The position numbers and the translations under genes were made by a program. Of a DNA stretch of 64,000 bases, positions 37,163 through 49,350 are shown piece after piece (positions within the stretch are counted from its first letter, which is position 1; every line of letters starts with the position of its first letter). The stretch is from Parelaphostrongylus tenuis (lineage: Eukaryota; Nematoda; Chromadorea; Rhabditida; Metastrongylidae). Below the pieces are notes generated by a model, which worked only from the letters and a program-made list of their open reading frames with translations, ran no database searches and had not been told where the DNA came from. The stretch is from positions 1 through 64,000 of the forward strand of contig JAHQIW010007056.1 of NCBI GenBank assembly GCA_019055375.1, written 5' to 3'.

Positions 37163-37385
37163 TAGATATCTGGAAATGGCTCTAAACAATATGACAGGCA
37201 AAACGAAAACGAACAACTGAATCGAATCGCCTTGAAAAATTGCTATATGCATCCTTACATTTAATCTAGTAACAAAGTAATCACTGGTTTTACATACACG
37301 TAATTGATTCAACAGTTACATTTGTACATCTGAAAGAGGTATCCCGTAATCGTCATCAGAATTTTCCTCTGTTGTGCATACGATG

Positions 37386-38380
37386 TCATCGACCGATATT
37401 CTGAGTGCTTGCCGATGTTACCAATGTGCTTTCGGTCTCGTGGCGACATTCTGATTTCAATCGTACGAATTCTCGTGCAACCTGTAATATCACAGGTAAA
37501 AGTCCGTTTGACAAAGTGACAGTGTGACGATAAAATCTCCTATGAAGCTGATACCTCATCAGTTTGCCTTTGACTCAATATCCTCAGCAAAATCAGACCG
37601 GTTTCATCCACATGTAAACGTTGTCCAAGTTGCACCCACATAGCACATGATCCTGAGTTGATAGGGACGTGATTGACTGTCCTTATCTTTACTGATGACG
37701 AAAAGCCTGTTTCCTTACCTTGTTCAACAACGTTAACTAGTTGAAGAACGCCTACACCAACGATTCGATCTTCTCGTGCAAAGCAGTAATCCTTCACTTG
37801 GAACATCAGTTCATAGTGTTCAGGTTCGCCCTCATTGCCCAGGAAGCTGAATATTGTAGCAATTAGCCAACTAAAGATGCTCTATGATTGCTCATTAATA
37901 TGGTCTTCAGGATAGTGGATCTACTTTGATGCATGGTAAAGCACGAAAAGGACTGAAAATTAGTTACGATAGAAGAAGGTTACAGTTTGGGACGTTGGGA
38001 AACACTGGGAAGGATGCGAGTAAGAACTCACAAATGGAACGTTTCGTTAAACTTAGGAGCCCAATTGCCCGGCTTGCTTTTCGTTGCCATTTTTCGCTTT
38101 TTATCCGAGAGATGCGGACCAACTAAGTGCACTTCGACGAACGGTTTGAAAACAGATGATGTTTGCCACCGCAGATCGTTTGCTGCCAAAACTGCAAAGA
38201 AAATCTATAGATGTGATTATGCGTAGTTGGTTCTGCATCAAAACTATGACATAAACGCAAAATAGAAACGAGCTACAAACTTACTTTTTACTGTGACCTT
38301 TTGCTCGCCAGTACCAGGATGGCTGAATAAGTCCACCTGTACGCTAACTTCTCCTACCGGTTGCTCTTGTGATGGCAAAT
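37386..38380 (-). other. unc-13: unc-13 exons encoding the C-terminal C2 domain and tail
   Basis: Exons 38285-38380, 38032-38191, 37719-37846, 37555-37652 and 37386-37481 encode [80 protein letters not shown] and [19 protein letters not shown], ending at TGA. The intron 37653-37718 is only 66 bases and open in one frame, so simple ORF calling reads through it. C2C lacks the full set of calcium-ligand aspartates, as is usual for this domain. Confidence 0.96.
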
Positions 38381-41300
38381 CTATGATGGATTACGTTACA
38401 CAGTACGCCTTCAACGACTCGCGGTTTTCAAGGAGGTAAGGAAAATTCTCAGAATCAACTTAAGATCTTGATCGCATACCTTGTTGTTTCTGACTAGTGA
38501 TGAACGTTTTGATGAGCTGTTCTGTAGTTTGTGTATACAAACTGAGCGCATATTTCAGTGATTGCAGCTCAGGGCTCTTTTCGAAAAATGATTTTTTTAG
38601 GCCCTGACCGCCAGCGTGGAAACATTCTGAAATTGCATTCACGTTGAGTATAGAAATTGATAGTATTTCTAATGCATTTCGCACTGTTATGATGTTTTAC
38701 ATATTCCTAAGAGAATTGAGTGGTGAGCAAAAACACGACCTCAAGCGGGAATCGAACCCACGTTTCATCCTATCCGGGGACCCTGCTCTACCACTACACC
38801 ACTGAGGCACATTTGCCCGACCACTCATTCTTCAACATCTCAATGTTAGCTATCAGACACCGACCTTTGATAGGTTTGATCGGGTATGCGATTTCGCTTT
38901 ATAAGCCCAGTTGAACTGACAGCTATTCTGATTACTAATACTCGAAATTGATAGTATTTTTAATGCATTTCGCACTGTTATGATGTTTTATATACTCCTA
39001 AGATTGTTAAGTATAGATTTGAGAAGAATCTGAAAATTCGAATCAATGTGCTTGCTGCCAAACCTTTGATGGCATCCAGTGCAGCATCCAGAACTGTGCA
39101 CTGCTTCGGAGTCAGGGATCGTTCACATTCTCGAGCCATGTCCTATAAGTTGTGTTTATTTTATTCACGTTGGTAATAATATGAAATTACTGTTGGATAT
39201 ATGACTATTACATTCGCGATGACACACTTTAATACCAGTGAAGAGGTGCCTAAATACGCTTTATGCATTAATACCTTTCTAAATTATTACGTGAACACGA
39301 TGTTAGTAGAAACAAATTATACGTGTAACGTTCCAGCATTTCCCGCCTATCGTGGAGCAGCGCTGAAAGACCGCCACAGGATGAATCGCACGACAGAAAA
39401 GTTTATCACATTATATACGCGATCGATCAAATTCCAACTTGTTAAAAAAGCCAAGTGCAGAAATTTCCTTCAAGTGGTTCTTCCACTGGATTTCACTTAA
39501 AGCGACAACAATTTTTTTGTGTTCGCAAAATGTAACTCTACTTCCTCTCGCCATTATCACTCAGAAAACACTACTGACCTGAATTTTGAAAAGCTTACTA
39601 GGACTTACTAACTGACAGCTGACCAGTCTCAAGTCTAACACCCTTGAAAAACTCGAAAAATGCAAATTCAAATGGATTTCAACAAAAAAGTTATCACATT
39701 CAAAAATACGCTGTGAGCAATAATAGGCTCCAAGTTTTCCTCGAGTGTACCTAAAGCCGTTGTAAAGGCTCTCACTAAAAATTTTTTCTCCACTGTGGTC
39801 AAAGTGTTAGTTACACGAAATCGATTTAGATATTCCAAACGATAAAGGAATAAAGCTGTTGAGAGATGTGACTCTTAAGCATCGTTAGAGCTCATTGAAT
39901 GCAAATTTGGTCCGTAGAACGACTTGCGGGGACCTGCCGATGTGCCAAGTGAGCGCAGCCATCCTTTAAGACAAATATGGTGACACACTGCCGATCTCGG
40001 AGTGATGAGAGACTTAATAGGCTCCGAAGCGCGTGCTCGGACCAGCGACCACGTATGCATTTGGTCGATTTTTGAACATACTGCCACACTACATGTCAAT
40101 CAATGAAGTATCGCCTGCTGCTGGAAGTATTGCCATCACGACAATAGACCAAATTGATTGCATTATTTGTATAAAATAGCATTGTCAAACGAGTATATTT
40201 GTAGAAAAAGGTGCTCTCCTCAAGTGGATTTGACAAATACGACTACCAGCGCCCACATCGCGACAAACTACCAGATGTGGATCACCGACACGGAAAGACG
40301 AGGTTCTGAGGAAGGCGAAAGGGCCGATGCGTTAGATGTGGAAAAGAATTTTCTCACCAACTTCATATTTGCTCAATAGCCCAGGGGTACTGATTATTTA
40401 CGCCAAGGTTCAATGAAAGCCGTATTTGGAAATAAAACCTTCTCTAAGAGTAATGAGTGGTAAGCAAAAATTACGCATTGGCAGCATGCGCCCCCCATAT
40501 GAGTGAGACGTGGGTTCACTCCTCGTCTGAGGTCGAATTTTTGCTCACCACACGATTCTCTTCAGTGTATATTTAGCACCATAACACTGAGAAAAAGTAA
40601 GGAAAAAAAAAGGAAATTTTAGTTTCAGAAGAGAAATGAGTATAATTTTGAAGACTAATATACCTAAGAAAAATTGGAGAACTTATTTGAACACATCGGT
40701 GATAATGTCGAACAGTTCAGCCTCAAGGACTTTCTGACTTATCAACATTTGATAACAAGTGCCGGATGTTGACGTTATTTTCATCAAAATTTCATGATAC
40801 TGAATAGATGAGTTAATAACGCGATCTTACCATCATCTCCTTCACAGAACTCATTCCTTTGATACTTTGGATGTTAGTAGACATGAGCTTTGTTACATCC
40901 TGGATTTTGGCATTCGGCAGCTGTTTTAATAACTAGAAAAAATTCTCATCAAAGAAATAAAAGATCACCCCCTTGGTGATAATATAAATGTTATACGAAA
41001 CAAAGAAGAGGCAAACCAACCGTCTTGTCCGCTAGTGGAGGTAATACCACCGTCTTTTCCATGCACACTATCGTAATTCTCCATAGTTCCTGAACATTGT
41101 TTGAGAAAAATGTGCTCAAATCAAAGAGCTCCCTATCGTTACCTAACATCACTTACTTTTAAAATGTACTTGAGAACAGTCTTCTCACATTGTTGGAAGT
41201 ATCGTTGAAGTGAACCTTCTAATAAATCCATAAGTGGCTCTAACACAGTATCTACCTCCTGAAATTTAAAAGAGAGAGATATTTATTGTATTCTACTGCA

Positions 41301-44300
41301 CATGTCTTGATGTTATTTTCTCAATTACTGCATAAAAATCTGCGATTCACCATAACACACAGATGTTTGAGTAACTGAAGTGATGACGTATTTTGAGCCT
41401 ACCATGACGTCTTTTACGGCACTTATACAGTGTAAACACGTGTTTCGGCATTGCAGTTTCATCAGTAGCACAGTGCCTTTCGGTTAAGCCAATCTCTTGC
41501 GGGAGATAGACCCCCTACATATAGTGGAATCGAAGCCGAGTAAATAAATCACCGCATGCCCCGTCATCACCAGTCATAAGCGATCAACTGCTCGTCACTG
41601 CAATGGCGGTGATGTTATCACCTGACATGCAGTAATTTGTTAACTTGGTGCTGATTCCTTTAATGTACGAATTTATTCCCCTTAAGGGGTTGGCTGAACC
41701 GAAAAGCTCCACACTAATGATGAGGCTGTAATGTCAAAACACGTGTTTAGCACTATATAAACGCCATAACAGACCTCATGATAGGCTCAAGATTTGTTAT
41801 CAAATTGTATATTGCTTTGCGAGAGGTCTATAAAGCACTCGAATGTAAAGGCATGATTGAAGTGAACTAGAGTAAATTTACAACTCTTTTGAAAACAGCG
41901 AAATTCTTACTGCTGCGACTTGTGTCTTTTGGAGTTGAGGCCCCTTGATTTTTGACAGTAGTATGCCTAGCCTATTTGTTTGTTCTTGTATCATTGGTTC
42001 GAGTGTGATGACGAACTAAAAAAAAAGGTGGAAAATAATATCAAATCTTCATAAATGTTCTGCTACACGGCGGAAAACACATTCCAATAAACAAACAGAC
42101 CTGGCCAGACAGCTTATCTAACACGTTGTTCAGCTTCTTTTGGAGATTTGTGAGCACCTGACTACATGCCGGATCCAATTCCTCGCCACCCATTGTCTCG
42201 TAGATTTTCTCGAGTTGTACTCTACAGAAATAAACACTTTGAAATCAGATAGCTACGCCTTTGATTTTTTCTCATTATAGGACAAAGCTAAATATCTACA
42301 AGTATTAGTTTTTCGAAGATTTCTGTCAGTCGACATACCTTAGCTGTTGTACGTTATTCATAAGTATGCAAGCAAGTTTCTCGTTCGAAGAAAATTTCGG
42401 AAAGTCTTTATGAACCATGTCTGCATAGGCAAGAAGGACCTTAAAACAACAATGAAGAGATGAGAACGCCAACAGAAAAGGGAAAATGTTTTGATTTGAT
42501 TATGTTAGTTGACTTGTTGGCAAGTATCCTTGATATAAAACTTTGTGATCCGCTAATAGGAAAGACAGCAGTAAGGAAAGTAGTCTAGATAGGTGAAGTG
42601 AGGAACAACAAAGACCAAATCAGACAGTCAGGTAGAGCTGAGATCGTTATCGTATCCTATCAATCAGTTTGACAGTTAAGCTAAGTCACTAAAAAGTAGA
42701 TTTGACTTGCGCAAATTTATTGAACCTAATTCTTATGCCTGATCATTTCAAAGAACGTTTTTTAGGCGTCTAAACATCCTTGCTTATTACCAGACGATCA
42801 ATGCCGTGATTTAAGCATGGTAATTGTTAACTTGGGGGTCCCGTGGCCCACTGGTTGTGATGCTCTTCGCGGCGCGCGTGAAGCCGAGCTCCACCCCCGC
42901 CTCTTTCCGGCGGTCAACAACAACGCCCTGTGGAATCCCGTAGTAAGGCAATAGATTCCAATAAGACTCGCTTAACCAGTAATATACACTGCTCAAGAAG
43001 AAGACGATAAACGACTTGAATGCTAGAAGTACTGCGATGCGCACAGTGAGAGAGAAAAAAAGAAAACACCGTGATGACGGATTAAATAAAGTGCCAAAAA
43101 GTTGTAAACTTTGCTGTTACTTCAAATGCATGAAACCTGTCAAGTAAGGATCCGAAGAATTTTTTATAATATTTTTTAGACCTTACAAATGAAATATGGT
43201 TATAACATTGTCTGAATGAAGCGTAATAAGATCCCTAACTCTGGAATAACATAAAGAACATCAAAAATCCTAACAATGAGGAATGAAATCCTCACCTTAT
43301 TCAAGGTTTTACTGAATCTCTTCATCATATCAGCATAAACAACAGGATTTGGACAGTCCATCTGGAATATTTACGAAAAGATTAAGATGGAACATTGAAA
43401 TAAAATATCTCTATAGGTCTGAAATTCTCCTGACATCGCTTTGGTCAATTCGCTACGACTCTAAGATAGTTACCATCAATGTACCGAACTTTAACTACCA
43501 CTTGTGAATCACAAGCTTAGAATGCTGAGCTGTCATTGACGCCATTCAAAATTAGTATTTATGTCAATCCTTAGCGCCAGATGCGACCTTAGATGCTGCT
43601 AACCCTATAAAACTTTGATGATATTTTCTATCATTGCCAATTTAAGCGCTGTCTATCGTGCGCGTTTCAAAGGGTTCTCTGTAATTCAATGATATAAAAA
43701 GATTAGGTAAAACTTCATGTGTAAAACCATAACTATAACATTGTTCCTATCACTCCGTATCTCATTCAGTCTCGGATGCAGCTCAAATATGGATGAATAT
43801 GTACATTTCATTCTTACCTGCTTAAGCAATTTCAATGCTTCATTCAACTGCGTGAAGACATCGACAACACTGTTTGAGAATCGAGTATGATCAGATGTCT
43901 GTGGAAAGTTGTCCGCTTTATCCCTAAAGCAGGCTAAGTTAGAAAATCCACGAAAATTTACAAATTTCTTTCTCCAACACTGAATTCTCAAAATCACACG
44001 CGACGTAAAAAAACCGATCATGTTTAACAACTTCAGGAAGGTGTTCAAAGCCCAACTTTTGAAAATAAGAGAGAAGGTTCAAAAAAATAGTGGTTACAAG
44101 GACGGTATACAGAAAGTTTATAGCTACGAGAAACTGCAAGCAAACTTCAACAGTTCTCAAACAGAAAGTGGTTTTGAAACTAATTATTTACCCTAAAACT
44201 TCCAGATGTCCCAATTATCGCACATTTTCCCATGCTAACACGGGCGTTTTGTTGGGCAACGGCTAAAAGTGCTGTGCAGTAGATCTGTGATTGTTGGCTC

Positions 44301-47300
44301 AGCCGCTCGTCACATGCTCATCAAGCCCTCTATCCCTTCTCGGACAGCAAATTGATACTTGAGTCGTTGGGCCACTGAACTGTTACATTGCTAATTACCG
44401 CAAGTCATTCTATAGACCAGATATGCGTTCAGTCACCTCAAATGGTGTTTTACAAGGTCAAATACAGAGCGCATAGTTCGGCTATTAACCAACCACGAGA
44501 GCTTGAGTGATTCATTCCCATGCTAACTATGTCCGATGCTAATTATATTTAACGTTGCCTTATAAATTAGAGCTGTAGAGATATCCACAGAATGTATGAC
44601 GCGGCTGTGCGAAAGCTCATCAACAGACCACATGTTGAACCCGATACACGTATTTCGACCTCACAGTCTCGTCAGTCGGGCAGAACCCGTCTTCTTCAAC
44701 CAATCTTCTCGGGAGCCCCTACTCTCCCTATAGAGAGGTAGGTGACGACGAACGACTTACAGTGCACTGCCGTCAAGTGACAATGACAATATCAGCAATA
44801 CGAAGATCCTGACCCAGTTAACTTATTCTGATACGTTGCCACAGTAAGCTAAACTCTGATAATGAACAACATCGTCTTTACTTACCTATTGTACGCATTT
44901 CGCAGAATGTCCATTGAGTGTTCATCATTCTCATTCAACCAATCCATGACGAAAGGAATAAACCAACTAAATAAAAAAGATGTTCTGCCAGTTATTAAAC
45001 TTCAGTTTTTTGAAGTCTATTCAATATGGTTTTTGCCCCTACTTCTTCACAAACAAAAACGAAGAAAATTCGAAAACGCTTCAGACAAGATAACAAAGAA
45101 GAAAAAGAAAAAAGGTAACAGTGGAAGTAGGGTAAAGAATAATATCGTAACAGCACAGCGATTCAAAAAGGTTTCCTGAAAGGCATAGGGCACAAATATA
45201 TTGTCTGTCCACGTTGACATTCAAATCAAACATGAGCGTACTGTAATCCTACGATTACAAAAAACAGAAGACGAACTCACGCTGGAAATTCCGGTATAGA
45301 GTGCTTGTACTGTGGAAGATCAGAGACATACTTGAAGTAAAATCCTTTCACTTTGAAGTACAAGTTCATGTATTCCGGTGTTGGACATTTTTTCGTTGTA
45401 GCATGCTCTAAACAAACATGAACATAAATAAAAGTTGCAGCATCCATGTAAGTCGCTCGGGATTCGTTCATCGGATATTGATTCATCACAAACCTTCGAG
45501 AGCCATCTTCAAATCCATTTTGTACAACGTCCAAAGTGTACCAGCTGATAGATGACCGATATTCAATTCTTGAGGGAATTGGTTAAGACTTGGACCGTAG
45601 ACAGTTCGATCGTCTTCGATTACACGCATCATATAGTCGAGAAAATCAAACCTAAGTTTGAACTATTCAACAAATAAAACATACATTTCCAAGATATACT
45701 TTGGAGTTCATCTTTATTTGACCGCTGATTGCGGTGTTATGATGTTCAAATGAACACAATGATGTAGAGTGGTGTGCAAAAACGTTTGCGTCAGCTCGGA
45801 TTTGAACCCAGATCTTACTTTTTCCGATTGATTATTGGACCCAATATCTGTCAACAAATAGTGGGTTCAATGTCGATATTGACTGCCCCGCCACACCGCA
45901 GACGGTTAGCTGTTGACAAATAACGTGTTGTAATGTAAAAAGAGTGCTGTGCAAAACCAGCATGGGTGGTGCAACGGTTAGCATACTCTCCCGAAAAGAG
46001 TGAGATCTGGGTTCGAATCCAGGCCCGACGCAAATGTTTTTGCTCTACATCATTGATTTGTACTTTGAAATATTACGCAAGTATTTACACGAGATGTATT
46101 TATGGAAAATCACGCAAGTATTTTTCGAGTTGTTACTTCTTTGACTGAATTTAGTACGCAAACCAGACCACAAATTAGTATACCCTATAAATCTTATCAT
46201 ACATGAAAAATCACAAAGACGAGACGTTCTACGCAGAGCTGCTTCGCACTACAGCGGTGAATGCCTTAACTCAGCTAAGCAAAAAGAGGTGAAGTCAGAA
46301 GAGAACTCATTACGGGACAAAGAGCCACGTGTGTTCCCTTCGATCTTCTAATGGAAATCGTTGTACAACTGCATACACATCCAGAATTATGTGCTCATCC
46401 ATTTGATGTTACTATTATTCTAGCTTTGCTTTGACCACTAAACTATCAAGGATCATGGGGGCCCAGCGGAATACTGCCTACACCATACCTTTGAATTTTG
46501 CTGACTATATGAAAGCATCCAGCAAAGCGGAAATCTGTGCCATTATTGTCACTGTCAGTTCACTAGGAAAGAGACAAGATCTAATTATAAATGTTGAGCT
46601 GACTACAGTACGTATTCACTGTACAGTGCCGATACGGCTCTTTGACCAATCACATACTACTCCATTTGGTAAAAGAACACTACAGCGATCAAAGTTGCTC
46701 ATCAAGGTGATAATACTTAATTGGTAGGAAAACGGCAACGAATGATACTTAACTGGTACAAAAAGGGCAACGTACGGGTTCAAGCTTCCCTTCAACTACT
46801 TATTATCGACAACATGTTCGATTTCTCATATAGTACTGGAGAGCCAAAAACAGTACATACAGAGCTGAGTAAAGCACAGTAAGAATACAACTACAGGTTA
46901 GATAGATAAGAGGACAAAAGTTAAGCCTTCAGTGTTGATCAATCCTTGAGAGATGCACACGGCATTCGAACTCATCAGTCATCGTTTAAAGTGATTGAAT
47001 GGACATCTGGTCTTCAGGATGACTCGCGATGGCCTATCGTTCAACTCAGTGACGCCGTCCTCGCAGACAACTCCTATGCCAATTTAACTACCTCAGAAAG
47101 GTGGAATGCATAGTGAGTCATAAACGTTCGATCGGGCCGTCGAGAACGTGTGCCCCGACCCTTCTTGAACACTGCGCCACACGCGTTCTTTTCTATTATG
47201 TCTCCAACTAAGCTTCCGAACTTAATCCAAAAATTCAAAAATTTGTTTCTCTAAGAAATCGAAAGTATCAAATAACATCAAATGAAGTATTCTCCGTCTG

Positions 47301-49301
47301 CCTGGATGTAATTCTGCCAACACTCCCGCAACAAATCGTTTCCGTGCTCATAAATCTCATTATTCTTCAAGTTAAATCAACCAGTCAATTTTTGACGTAA
47401 ATTATTGATGTCTTGAAACTTTTTTGTCCAGTCAGTGCTCCAATGATCTGAAGAGATGGATATCGGACGTTGACAGACGTCTGGCGGATACGGCGAATGA
47501 TCCAAGTGCTTACAGTCCAAATCCGTCAGCTTCTTCCTTGTTTTCTTGGCAACGGTGGCTTCGCATTATTTTTAGGCAAAATGGCTTGGCAACGGCGGCG
47601 ACGTGGAATTGCTTGATTACAACGGTCCACTTGCTGACAATATCGCTCAGGTTGCAAGGTCTGACCGGCTTTCAAACAGTCCCAATGTATCGGTCCACTT
47701 CGGTCCCAGAAAATGATCATCATTGCTTTTGGCGTAGATCGATCTCATACCGATCTCGGTAACGGTGTTCTTCGCCGTCCTGGTGATGACCACTGTTGGG
47801 CGATGTTTGAAGAAAATCCGAAGCATTGGCAGAATTGCATCTAGGCAAACGGAGAATACTTTAATTAATGTTATTTGATAGCTTCGATTACTTAGAAAAT
47901 GATTTTTCAAATATTTGGATTAAGTTCGGAAACCTAGTTGGAGACCTAACACTAGACGATAAACAAACTGAAATCATAAAAAAACGCCCTGAGTGAATGA
48001 GTATTTGGGAAAGTTCAATAAATGGATAATGACTTGGTCAAAAGGGCAACATAGACCAGCACTGATCAACTTGAAGACCCCGACCCATATCTCCACCTAT
48101 TCTACACCACGCCGCTTCTAGTTGTGCGCAGTAGAGCAGGAACATGAACTAACACTTTGGCCGTTTGGAAAACATTGTGTGCTCATTCATGGAGCTCTCA
48201 AACGGTTTGAAAATATAAATCGGCGTACTCAACACAAAGCCAATTTCTATCATCAAGATCTTCAGAAATGTCCCGCCTCAGATATTCAGGAGGACTCTAC
48301 TCATGAAACAAAAACAAATAGATAACTGACGGGAAAATCAGACGACTGGTAAATAAGAAAAACTTCAGAGTTGACTGTTAGAAGATTAAAATGAACACCA
48401 AGAGAATCAGTTGGCGCGTTCTTCCGCATCCTAAGCCGATCATCTCTATGGACGATAGTTAACAGACAACAAGCTGCTCTTGGATCAGCATGGCCTTCTA
48501 AGACAGCTTTGACCAATAACCCAATATAAAGGAGAGAACAATATGTCTCAAGATTTTATGGAAGAAATTGAAGGGGGAAGTCAAAGGAACAATCAGAACT
48601 TCAGGAACTACAATACTTTTTAAATACAAATTATTTCACAAAACAAGCCAAATATTACAATTTGAATATTTGAAAAGGGTTCATAACTTTCACTTAATTA
48701 AGGTACCCACCAAAATCGTACAGAATCCGATGACGGAGCACCCTGCTCGCAACAGGAATCAAATAGTAGTTGATAGGTCGACTAAAAACATTCAAATCAT
48801 ATCGGTTCTATACAAATCGAATATTGACTTGATTAATCGTTGCATTGTTACCTTTGATAATTACACATTTTGTGCATGTTTGAAGAAAATTTATATTTTC
48901 TCCAGAGCAAAAAAGTTTCATAAATACTTGATATTCTCGAGAAAATTCAAATTCTTTCATAAAAAAAAAAACATTTGTAGGCATGATCCTGCATGTTATG
49001 GGAAATTTACAACTCCAAACAGAACAATGGTATTTCAAAAGATGACGAATTTGGCGATTATCCCATCTTATTCATTTCAATCACTTCCCCTTACTCAAAA
49101 TACTTATAATGTAATTTTATTGCAGTTTGTGGGACTTCTTCCTAAGGTAAGTGTAACTTTATTACAACGTCAATCATACGCATTCGTGTAGGCTAAATGC
49201 ATACATACATGTATGTACATATGTCTATATATACACACATATATACATATATATGTACATATACGTATACATACATATATATGTATATATACGTATATAT
49301 G

Positions 49302-49350
<49 letters not shown>

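Noticed and set aside
38745..38815. tRNA gene on the minus strand
   Set aside because: The acceptor and T-arm fold, but the D stem is poor, U33 is absent from the anticodon loop, and the sequence sits inside inverted arms shared with the 40449 element. It is a tRNA-derived repeat core.
48568..49191. 207-codon plus-strand open frame
   Set aside because: It lies opposite unc-13 exon 48711-48781 and AT-rich intron; composition is Lys/Ile/Phe-rich and no domain is visible. Treated as chance.
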